The notes below the pieces were generated by a model. That model was not told where the DNA came from. It worked only from the letters and a program-made list of their open reading frames with translations, and ran no database searches. The translations under genes were made by a program, and so were the position numbers. From the NCBI GenBank assembly GCA_020636325.1, contig JACJYC010000006.1, positions 1-64,000 on the forward strand: a stretch of DNA of 64,000 nt, written 5' to 3'. Shown here piece by piece: positions 53,901-61,007 of the stretch. The stretch comes from Lewinellaceae bacterium (lineage in GTDB: Bacteria > Bacteroidota > Bacteroidia > Chitinophagales > Saprospiraceae). Each line of letters begins with the position of its first letter. Position 1 is the stretch's first letter.

Positions 53901-54447
53901 GGTCGCGGTCGGGATCGGCGTATCCCACGAACAGGATCTTTTTTCCATCCGGCGAACAGGAAGCGTAGGTGCAGGTCATTTGCTCTCCGGAAGTGAGCCG
54001 GTGGACGCCTCCGGCATCAATATCCATGGTGAAGAGCTGAATGGACGGATATTTCCCGGAAGAGAACAGGAGTTTTTGCCCGTCCGGGAACCAGTCGTTG
54101 GCCTGGCCGTCCGGGAACTTGCCTTGCGTCAGATTTCGCAGGTCCGACCCGTCAGGGCGGATGGTGAACACGTCATGAGGTTCGTCGGCGGTAAGCGGGA
54201 AAGTATTGAAGAGCAGCCGGCTGCCGTCAGGCGACCACCGCGGATGGACATCCCAGCCGGGCGATTCTACCAACGGACGCGCATCGGCGCCGTCGGCGCC
54301 TGCGATCCACAGGTCCTCCTGACCGTTTCGCTCCACCGTAACGGCCAGTCGCTTACCATCAGGTGAAAGTGCGGGGCTGCCGAAGCTTTGGGCGCTGATC
54401 CGGTAAAGGGATAAAACAAAGATCAGCAACAGGAAAGATCGTTTCAT
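50905..54447 (-). CDS. M28 metallopeptidase between two beta-propellers
   Basis: A 1180-residue secreted protein. Signal peptide 1-20. A TolB-like propeller (about 25-290) has six WSPDG-type repeats (ALSPDGKRLAV, RWSPDGSRLLF, AWSPDGKRILY). The M28 aminopeptidase domain (about 300-745) has the two-zinc ligands in YTAHWDHVG, NGAVDNASG, TTAEEIGLLG and SDHFPLAEVG; a PA-like insert lies within it. The C-terminal third holds seven FG-GAP/VCBS repeats with calcium-binding loops (DADGDGDLD, DFDGDGDAD, DLNGDGRPD, DVDGDGDPD, DVDGDRDLD, DLDGDGDLD, DFNGDGIKD). No T9SS tail is visible. Peptide scavenging at the surface is likely. Confidence 0.9.
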   Translation of the reverse strand: MKRSFLLLIFVLSLYRISAQSFGSPALSPDGKRLAVTVERNGQEDLWIAGADGADARPLVESPGWDVHPRWSPDGSRLLFNTFPLTADEPHDVFTIRPDGSDLRNLTQGKFPDGQANDWFPDGQKLLFSSGKYPSIQLFTMDIDAGGVHRLTSGEQMTCTYASCSPDGKKILFVGYADPDRDLYIMNPDGSGMQKIARNADAPAWSPDGALIVYQKKTDKGVVLYQVKPDGSGDELLSGVEIPGTTPAWSPDGKRILYARRNDARRSEIWSFDLQGRQSHKILPAASADRFSGIDPQNICRHIDILASDAYMGRRPGTPGEEKSVNYIRGQFESLGLQPGNGDRYTQEVNLATFNPVAPAKIKLRNTSGELEWLSPKDFLLASEKAAENIRIDQAPIIFAGFGIHAPEIGWDDYAGVDIRGKIVVVLSGAPDLYTQDSLRWKGDPAANLYGQTFYKKNEAAQRGAVGLLTIFREQAEGFYTWDMLANVVGHNVTTILKNPEKERQLDFSGLINRHSANALFRFAGLEGLDFQKRALEPNFRAFPLDITVQFSFSNTWTALNTQNVVGLLPGTDRADEVILYTAHWDHVGTGPAINGDSIRNGAVDNASGTAALIEIARAYKALPSPPRRSILFIATTAEEIGLLGAVYYAAHPLFPIGKTVASLNMDSHFPYGKTTHAAGVVYGRSGLDGYLEAAARQQGRILVPNTQQNIQAGIFFRSDHFPLAEVGVPSEFAVGFGGAGADSTVWAQKAGAYMGMYHQPTDEYTPDFDCSGISQDAELVFLAGKALAQSDEFPAWHANQPFQRFRERSRFETAYFRDVSRENLPVRSLQGRSMDAQPLDADGDGDLDLAVANEWGYNILLINDGKGKFTDESDKRLPLGRHDSEDIAAADFDGDGDADLIFVSEDDQVNEYFENDGKGFFRDVSFKIPITGTSNAVVATDLNGDGRPDLLIGNAGQNFCLINDGKGNWKDETAERLPRSAKTTQDLELGDVDGDGDPDLVVANEDDSEIWINNGQGRFTDETAQRLPVKSGEWETREARLADVDGDRDLDLFLANVNFRGQKDSQNRLFLNNGKGQFTDVTQTHLPQEKRHTVDGKFQDLDGDGDLDLITGNGFGNFYEVYLNDGKGRFRNATQEYIPAATRGDGIDIEVADFNGDGIKDLYLCNFQGSDFLLLGKKG

Positions 54448-54466
54448 GGCAGGCGGTTGTTTCAGG

Positions 54467-54474
54467 CAAAAATA
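54467..54474 (-). promoter_or_regulatory. Promoter -7 element for the M28 gene
   Basis: TATTTTTG on the minus strand, 19 bases before the ATG. Confidence 0.4.
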
Positions 54475-54603
54475 CCCGGCGGGGCGGGGGTGAGGATAGT
54501 AATTTTTGGACAATCAAGAGGCGGGCGGAGCGGATGAGCTCCCGCTTACAGGTATGCGAATGCGGCAATCCGAAAAAATATCCCCGTCAAATGCCCCAAT
54601 GAT

Positions 54604-54611
54604 TATCTTTG
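54604..54611 (+). promoter_or_regulatory. Promoter -7 element for the MFS gene
   Basis: TATCTTTG, 18 bases before the ATG at 54630; leader of about 10 nt. Confidence 0.5.
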
Positions 54612-54629
54612 CCCTTCAATTTCCAACGT

Positions 54630-55868
54630 ATGGCAAAACGCCCACAAGGAGCTGCGCTCATTTTCATCTTCATAACGGTTCTGGTAGACGTTATCGGCCT
54701 GGGTATCATCATACCGGTCCTGCCCGGGCTGATCATGGAACTGACGGGTGAAGGATTAAGCATGGCCTCCCGGTACGGCGGCTGGCTGATGTTCACCTAT
54801 GCCATAATGCAGTTCCTGGCCGCACCGGTCATCGGCGGATTGAGCGACCGGTACGGGCGCCGCCCGGTTCTGCTGGCTTCCCTTTTCGGCTTCGGGATCG
54901 ATTACATCATCCTGGGTTTTGCACCCACCATTACCTGGCTGTTCATCGGCCGGTTTATGGCCGGGATCACGGGCGCCAGCTTCACTACGGCCAGCGCCTA
55001 TATTGCCGATGTGAGCCCGCCCGAGAAGCGGGGCCAGAATTTTGGCCTGATCGGGGCGGCTTTCGGCCTGGGGTTTATCGTCGGGCCCGTTCTGGGCGGC
55101 CTTTTAGGGCATTTTGGGCCCAGGGTGCCGTTTTTTGCAGCGGCCGGCCTGACCCTGCTCAACTGGCTGTACGGTTATTTTATCCTGCCCGAATCCCTGA
55201 AGCCGGAATCCCGCCGGCCGTTCAGCTGGAAACGCGCCAATCCGCTGGGATCGCTCATGCAGGTGCGGAAATACCCGGTTATTGTAGGGCTCATCGCCGT
55301 ATTGGTACTGACTTATATCGCCGGACACGCTACCCAGAGCACCTGGGCCTATTATACCATGGAAAAATTCGGATGGGATGAAAAAGCCGTGGGGTACTCC
55401 CTGGGTTTTGTAGGGCTGATGGTGGCCTTGGTGCAGGGCGGGCTCATCCGGGTGGCCATTCCGAAGCTGGGCGAAGTGCGGTCGGTTTACCTGGGATTGA
55501 TCCTGTATGCGATCGGGTTTGTAGGATTCGCATTCGCCAGTGCCGGCTGGATGATGTATGCCATCATGGTGCCGTTTGCCTTGAGCGGACTGGCCGGGCC
55601 GGCGCTGCAGGGCATCATGTCCAACCAGGTGCCCGCCAATTCGCAGGGCGAGCTGCAAGGCGCGCTCACCAGCCTGATGAGCCTGACCTCCGTGGTCGGC
55701 CCGCCGCTGATGACCAACCTGTTCGGGTACTTTACATCGGAAAATGCGCCGGTTTTCTTTCCGGGCGCCCCCTTCCTCGCAGGGGCGGTGTTTGTGCTGA
55801 CGGCTTTATTGCTCTCCACCGGGCCGTTGAAAAAACTGCGCAAGGCGCAGGAGATTCAAACGGTCTGA
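54630..55868 (+). CDS. TetA-type MFS transporter
   Basis: A 412-residue, 12-helix drug:proton antiporter-like protein. Helix 1 carries VDVIGLGIIIPVLPGL, as in TCR/Tet transporters, and the loop 2-3 motif A is GGLSDRYGRRPVLLA. A second conserved block, ASAYIADVSPPEKRGQNFG, is typical of the family. Substrate unknown. ATG 54630 is used because the preceding seven codons overlap the promoter. Confidence 0.92.
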   Translation: MAKRPQGAALIFIFITVLVDVIGLGIIIPVLPGLIMELTGEGLSMASRYGGWLMFTYAIMQFLAAPVIGGLSDRYGRRPVLLASLFGFGIDYIILGFAPTITWLFIGRFMAGITGASFTTASAYIADVSPPEKRGQNFGLIGAAFGLGFIVGPVLGGLLGHFGPRVPFFAAAGLTLLNWLYGYFILPESLKPESRRPFSWKRANPLGSLMQVRKYPVIVGLIAVLVLTYIAGHATQSTWAYYTMEKFGWDEKAVGYSLGFVGLMVALVQGGLIRVAIPKLGEVRSVYLGLILYAIGFVGFAFASAGWMMYAIMVPFALSGLAGPALQGIMSNQVPANSQGELQGALTSLMSLTSVVGPPLMTNLFGYFTSENAPVFFPGAPFLAGAVFVLTALLLSTGPLKKLRKAQEIQTV

Positions 55869-55995
55869 ACGGTTGGCTGCATTGTGAAAAAATTAGGGTC
55901 AAGTTGTCGCTTTTTCAATTTTTACTATACATTTGCATGGCTTTTTCTTGGGGTAAACTTCAACATTTTTTTGACCTTTAAACCAGGAACCTGGA

Positions 55996-57393
55996 GTGAC
56001 CAACAAGTATTTTGACCTAATTGACCAGACCTTCTATTTCCCGCAGGAAGGTTTTGATCTGGAAGACGGGTACCTCGTATTCAACGAAATTCCCCTGATT
56101 CATCTGATCCGCAAGTACGGGACGCCGCTGAAATTGACCTATCTGCCCAAAATCGGTTCGCAGATCAAAAAGGCCCGGAACCTCTTTACCCGTGCCATGC
56201 GATCCCTGGGCTATGCCGGCAAATACCATTATTGTTATTGCACAAAGAGTTGCCATTTCAGCTATGTGCTTCAGGAAGTCGTCGACCACGACGCCCAGCT
56301 GGAAACCTCCTCTGCGTTTGATATCGATCTGATAATGAGGCTTTACGCCCAGAAAAAGATCGACAAGGACATCATCATCATCTGCAACGGATTCAAGACC
56401 AAGGGCTATCTCGAAAAAATTGTCGCCCTGATCAATGACGGCTTTCACAACGTGATCCCCGTCTGCGACAATATGGAGGAGATCGATTATTACGAAAAAC
56501 ACGTTAAAGGGGAATGCAATGTAGGCATCCGGGTTGCCACGGAAGAAGAGCCCAATTTTGAGTTCTACACCTCGCGCCTGGGCATCCGCGCCTCTGACGT
56601 AGCCCGGTTCTACCGCGAAAAAATTGCCGGAAAGCCCAAGTTCAAATTGCGCCTGCTCCACTTCTTTGTTGATACGGGCATCCGCGATACCTTGTACTAT
56701 TGGGGTGAGCTCAAAAAGGCCATCAAGCTGTATTGCGAGCTGAAAAAAGAATCAGAAGACCTCCACGGCATCAATATCGGCGGCGGGATGCCCATCCGCA
56801 ACTCGCTGGGTTTTGAGTTCGATTATAAATATATGGTCCGGGAGATCGTGGCCAATATCCTGGCGGAATGCGAGGAAGCCGAAGTGCCGGAGCCGGATAT
56901 CTTTACTGAGTTCGGAAAATACACCGTCGGCGAATCCGGGGCGACCATCTTTTCCGTACTCGCCCAAAAGCAGCAGAACGATTCCGAAATGTGGTACATG
57001 ATCGACAATTCGCTCATGACCACCTTGCCGGATACCTGGGGGATCGGTGAGCGCTTTATCCTGCTGCCCATCAACAAATGGCAGAACGACTACCGGCGAG
57101 TGAACATCGGGGGACTGAGCTGCGATAACTCGGATTACTACAACGCGGAGATTCACGAAAGCCAGGTCTACCTGCCGTCCTACGATCCCAACGACAAGGA
57201 ACCGCTTTACCTCGGGTTTTTCCATACCGGCGCTTACCAGGATTCCATTTCAGGGTACGGCGGCATCAAACATTGCCTGATCCCGTCGCCCAAGCATATC
57301 CTCATCGATAAAGACGCTCAGGGAAACCTGGTGGACCGGTTGTACCAGCCGGAACAGTCATCGGAGTCGATGTTGAAAGTGTTGGGGTATTGA
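55996..57393 (+). CDS. Arginine decarboxylase (Bacteroidota type)
   Basis: A fold-III PLP enzyme of 465 residues that makes agmatine from arginine in polyamine synthesis. The PLP Lys is in YAGKYHYCYCTKSCHF (alanine-racemase fold), GINIGGGMPIRNS binds the phosphate, and the second-site block is EFGKYTVGESGATIF. It has a GTG start (55996); no ATG fits the family start (YFDLIDQTFYFPQEGFDLE). Length is shorter than E. coli SpeA (658), as in Bacteroidota enzymes. It stands alone. Confidence 0.9.
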   Translation: MTNKYFDLIDQTFYFPQEGFDLEDGYLVFNEIPLIHLIRKYGTPLKLTYLPKIGSQIKKARNLFTRAMRSLGYAGKYHYCYCTKSCHFSYVLQEVVDHDAQLETSSAFDIDLIMRLYAQKKIDKDIIIICNGFKTKGYLEKIVALINDGFHNVIPVCDNMEEIDYYEKHVKGECNVGIRVATEEEPNFEFYTSRLGIRASDVARFYREKIAGKPKFKLRLLHFFVDTGIRDTLYYWGELKKAIKLYCELKKESEDLHGINIGGGMPIRNSLGFEFDYKYMVREIVANILAECEEAEVPEPDIFTEFGKYTVGESGATIFSVLAQKQQNDSEMWYMIDNSLMTTLPDTWGIGERFILLPINKWQNDYRRVNIGGLSCDNSDYYNAEIHESQVYLPSYDPNDKEPLYLGFFHTGAYQDSISGYGGIKHCLIPSPKHILIDKDAQGNLVDRLYQPEQSSESMLKVLGY

Positions 57394-57478
57394 CACCCTG
57401 AGCGCGCAAAAATCCGTTGTAACATTATAGGTAATTCAAAAATTACTACTTTTACGGGTATAACAATCTATCGCCAAA

Positions 57479-58072
57479 ATGCCTGGTATCCTTGATTTCC
57501 TGACCAACCTGTTTCGGAGCAAAAGCGCCGGACAAGGTGGAGGAATGGGAACTGTAAAAAACGAACAATTGCCCCAAGCATCGAAATCCTTTAAAATAGT
57601 AACCACTATGGTCAACTCTGTTACCCTTTCGTCGGACATGTCCAAGCTTTATGTCATTGACAACGGCCGCGCCATTGAATTTGATCTTGAAGTTAAAACC
57701 GGCGTTGTTCTGGGTACGCTCGACGGACAGATCACTGCTGCTACAGCACTTGCCGCAACCCCCGGTACCGGAGAAGGCGGCGCAGTGAATCCGGATGCCG
57801 CGGCAAGATCGGTCAAGTCTTTTAAAGTTGACGTTTCCAAAGGACAATGGACCACCTTCTTTATCAAGGAAAAACTTACCCTTGGTGTGATCGGAGCCAC
57901 CGACATTGATTTCGGTTTTACCGGGTCAGCTGTCACGGCCCAGGCTGCTACCAAATGTAATTTTGAATTCTTCTCGCTGCAGACCAATACCCTGAACATC
58001 AAAAAAACAGGGAACACCGTTGAATTCACCCTCAGGCTGACCGCGCCTGCAACAGGTGGGGTTGATATTTAA
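57479..58072 (+). CDS. Protein of unknown function, 197 aa
   Basis: I recognise no family. The N-terminus (residues 1-15, MPGILDFLTNLFRSK) may form an amphipathic helix, followed by a Gly-rich link. Residues 35-197 alternate hydrophobic and polar residues as in a beta-sandwich. There is no signal peptide and no cysteine except one near residue 160. Base composition and codon use match its neighbours, so it is probably real. It starts 86 bases after the arginine decarboxylase and meets the next gene tail to tail: the two stop codons share bases (58069-58072). Confidence 0.75.
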   Translation: MPGILDFLTNLFRSKSAGQGGGMGTVKNEQLPQASKSFKIVTTMVNSVTLSSDMSKLYVIDNGRAIEFDLEVKTGVVLGTLDGQITAATALAATPGTGEGGAVNPDAAARSVKSFKVDVSKGQWTTFFIKEKLTLGVIGATDIDFGFTGSAVTAQAATKCNFEFFSLQTNTLNIKKTGNTVEFTLRLTAPATGGVDI

Positions 58073-59583
58073 GGTGTTTGGTTTCTGACGGCATTTCTTT
58101 GTTTTTTTAAGGAGTCAATGATGCTGCCTTTATGCTGCCTGGCATCAACATAGTGCAGGATCAGCTCGTCCAACCCCAGTGGAATAGAGGCTTTGTCCTG
58201 TTGCTGAAAGGATAAAACAAGCTGCCGGATCTCTTCCATTACGTTTTTTGAATCGTAAATGCTTGCGCCGGCCAGTTTCCTGAAATGCTCCATAATGTTA
58301 AATTCGAAGCTGGATTTTTCAAGGTTCAGCTTTTGAAAAAATCTCCTCGTAGATCGGATATTCTTGTCAAATTCTTCGGGATCAAGCGACTCATAACCGG
58401 CAATAAGATTTATGGTCTGGGCCCCTTTCTGGATATCCTGTCGCAAAGTGGTTTTAAGATCCCTGATCTTTTTGACCCAGAGCCGCACCTCTTCGAACCG
58501 TTCGTTGATGAATAACAATACGGCGACGTTGAAAAGGATAACCAACCTGCCCGGGGTGTTGATCTGGTACAGACCCAGGCCTTTTTCTATTTTCCGGATA
58601 ACCGGATCGACTCCGTGCAAAGGAGAAATATTGATGAAATACATGAGGCGGTAAATGGACGACCTTTGGAAAACCGCAGCTTTTTCATGGTAGTTCTGGG
58701 TGTCTTCCTTATCCAGTTTATCCAGAATGTCCGGTAAAAATTCATATTTCCCCTGGATGGAATAGGCATTCAGCAGGTTGGAAACATCGGCGATGTATTT
58801 GGTGAATTCTTCATTCTTTTGTTTTGGATTGATCTCCCACCAATTAAAGGTCTTCAGGTAGTATTCCGTAGTCAATTCTCTGTTGCCGAGCAGCTGGGCG
58901 TACATGCCGGCACACTGAAAATATAACCTTTTGGCGTATGCCGATTCGGGAATATACCGGTCATCCGGAAATCCTTCAGCAGAAAGGTCCGCCAGCAGTT
59001 TTTGCCTTTCGGGGTGCCTTGGATTTAGATTCTTTTTCCATTCCAGCAGGAGTTCGTATCCCAGGTCCAGCAGCTTGAACTCTTCGGTCAGGGCCTTGAT
59101 GTTGTTGTCTTTTTCATAGATCAGTTGCCGGATCTTTTCGCTGTAGTCTTTGCGTGCGCCGAAGGCCAGGGTCCGGTTCTCTTTGTTGATCTCCAGCAAA
59201 GCCAGCTGGTCATCCAGTTCCAAGGCCAGTTTTTTGGCCTCGGCCAGCCGCTCTTCACATTGGTCGTACAACCCCCGTTCGTAGAGGTATTTGGCATCCA
59301 GGATCATTTCTTTGATGCGCGCTGAATACGAACGCGAACTCCGGTAGTCGCGCATGCTGCGCAGGATGGCGTCGTAGAGGTAGGCTTTGTCGCTCGGCAG
59401 ATTGCTGCCGAATTTATCCCTTAGCTGGTCTTCATCATAATCCGCCATGTCATTGATGGCCTGAAACAGCTCCAGATACCTGCTGTTCTGGCGCCCGCTC
59501 TTCTGCGCGTCCAGCGTAAAGTACCTTTTTTCCGATTTTGACATGGCCCGGATCAACTCGGGCAGGTCGGTTTTGCTCTTCAT
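58069..59583 (-). CDS. TPR-like helical repeat protein, function unknown
   Basis: A 504-residue, charged, almost wholly helical cytoplasmic protein. It starts MKSKTDLPELIRAMSKSEKRYF and contains helix pairs with TPR spacing (LYERGLYDQCEERLAEAKKLALELDD, near residues 114-139). No enzymatic motif or membrane segment. I do not recognise a named family. A very good promoter lies at 59653-59683. Confidence 0.8.
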   Translation of the reverse strand: MKSKTDLPELIRAMSKSEKRYFTLDAQKSGRQNSRYLELFQAINDMADYDEDQLRDKFGSNLPSDKAYLYDAILRSMRDYRSSRSYSARIKEMILDAKYLYERGLYDQCEERLAEAKKLALELDDQLALLEINKENRTLAFGARKDYSEKIRQLIYEKDNNIKALTEEFKLLDLGYELLLEWKKNLNPRHPERQKLLADLSAEGFPDDRYIPESAYAKRLYFQCAGMYAQLLGNRELTTEYYLKTFNWWEINPKQKNEEFTKYIADVSNLLNAYSIQGKYEFLPDILDKLDKEDTQNYHEKAAVFQRSSIYRLMYFINISPLHGVDPVIRKIEKGLGLYQINTPGRLVILFNVAVLLFINERFEEVRLWVKKIRDLKTTLRQDIQKGAQTINLIAGYESLDPEEFDKNIRSTRRFFQKLNLEKSSFEFNIMEHFRKLAGASIYDSKNVMEEIRQLVLSFQQQDKASIPLGLDELILHYVDARQHKGSIIDSLKKQRNAVRNQTP

Positions 59584-59652
59584 TCCGGTCGAAATCGTTA
59601 TGGTTTTCTTAAAAAATAAGAATTTTGAACAAAAATTGCAGTTTTAGAAATC

Positions 59653-59683
59653 CAAAGTTATGAAAATTTTTGAAGACAGACAA
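59653..59683 (-). promoter_or_regulatory. Promoter of the TPR-like gene
   Basis: On the minus strand: TTG, 20-base spacer, TAACTTTG, then a leader of about 65 nt. The surrounding region is very A+T-rich. Confidence 0.8.
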
Positions 59684-60720
59684 TCGAAATGCTGGTAAAC
59701 TATTTTTATTTTAAATAACTGATAATCAATTATTTAAAATTTAATGATCAAAATGTGATGAGAATTTTTTGAAAAAAGTCGCCGCATAGAAATCCCAACT
59801 TGTTGAAAAAGTGGTTTTACTTCGGGGGTGTGCCGACCGTATATTTGTAGCGTATTCAACGGAATACAAGCAAAATTGAAAAAACAGATCCGGAAATATC
59901 CTGACGGATCAATGCCTGAACAAGGAGGAATCGAGGAACTGAGGAATCGAGGAATCGAGGAATCCAATCCGCACCGGCCGCCAGAGCTTCGGCAAAGGAG
60001 GCAAACCCCGAACCAAATAAAAGGCATACGATCCAATCGTCATAAAAATCTGGTTTTATTGCTCAGTTTATCTGTCCTAATGCAAGACTCACTTACAGGA
60101 TGTTGGGCAGCAGCAAATCAGCTCCTGTCCAACCTTTTTTCCGGATTTAAACCCAAGTTGCTGAGATCCGCTATGTCACACTAGCGAGCCGAAGCCCCGG
60201 GAAACCGGGGCACAGGCTCAAAGAAGGGAACTCCAAGAAACCAAAAAACTTTGACGCGGTCAGGCAATGATTATACCATACTGTGAGTTGACAATTGAAG
60301 CATTCATACCCACGCCACGCACCTGCGTGGCAATTTGACCTCAACAGTCGCGTAAAAGTCGCGACTTATCAATATGCCGGAATATAGCACAAGAGAAAAC
60401 GCCCCTTGGAATGGACTGGTGTTGAACGAAAAAAGCGGCGAAGGATTTACAGACCATCTTAAGAACATAGGGTGTTTTATTTTCAGAAGGGCAATTGGAG
60501 ATAAGTAGATAGTTGCTATTATTCCGGGCTGGGTAGCGGCAAAAGCGCTGCTGCCCAGTTTTCTTTCCCCGCCCGCCGAAGTAACAACGAAGGCGCGGCC
60601 CAAGCACCTCATCGGGGCCCCCCAGGGAAAGACTCATCCATCGTAAAATGCTCAGATCAGCTGAGATCGGAATAAGGCAAACCTGCCGTCTAAATCATAT
60701 ACCACCTAAACCCAACCCCA
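59684..60720. other. Repeat-rich region without a supported gene
   Basis: It holds a candidate + strand -7 element TATATTTG (59840-59847), the GAGGAATC array (59924-59965), a GCCGCCAGAGCTTCGGCAAAGG palindrome relative near 59977, a GNRA-capped hairpin (60187-60218) and a CCACGCACCTGCGTGG hairpin (60315-60330). Short ORFs here (for example 59828-60184) run through repeats and resemble nothing. Confidence 0.6.
60187..60218 (+). ncRNA. Hairpin with GAAA tetraloop, possible small RNA element
   Basis: Outer stem AGCC/GGCT, internal loop, inner 7-bp G+C stem (GCCCCGG and CCGGGGC) closed by GAAA. It could be part of a transcript from 59840, but no terminator or family match supports an RNA gene. 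Confidence 0.3.
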
Positions 60721-60880
60721 ATAAACCACAACAAACCACAACAAACCCCAACAAACCACAATAAACCACAATAAACCACAACAAACCACAACAAACCAAA
60801 ATAAACCACAACAAACCAAAATAAACCACAACAAACCCCAATAAACCACAACAAACCACAACAAACCACAATAAACCACA
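60721..60880. repeat. Sixteen 10-bp units, ACAAACCACA type
   Basis: Every 10 bases read A(C/T)AAACC(A/C)(C/A)A, sixteen times without a break in phase. A weaker half-unit lies before it. On the minus strand it gives a long artificial reading frame rich in Val, Leu, Trp and Tyr. It ends 128 bases before the next start codon. Confidence 0.95.
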
Positions 60881-61007
60881 ACACCCCCAGCCACAATTTG
60901 TTACAGCCCCCAAAAAACCAGTGAAAACTGCACAAAAACACCTCTTTTTGATTATCTTTCCGCGAATTCATCCTGGAACCTATTTGTTCATTCAAACCAA
61001 AGCAACT

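Noticed and set aside
59828..60184. A 118-codon frame in the 60-kb region
   Set aside because: It runs through the GAGGAATC array and a palindrome and resembles no protein.
60721..60880. Possible CRISPR or iteron array
   Set aside because: The units are contiguous 10-mers with no spacers, and no replication gene is near.
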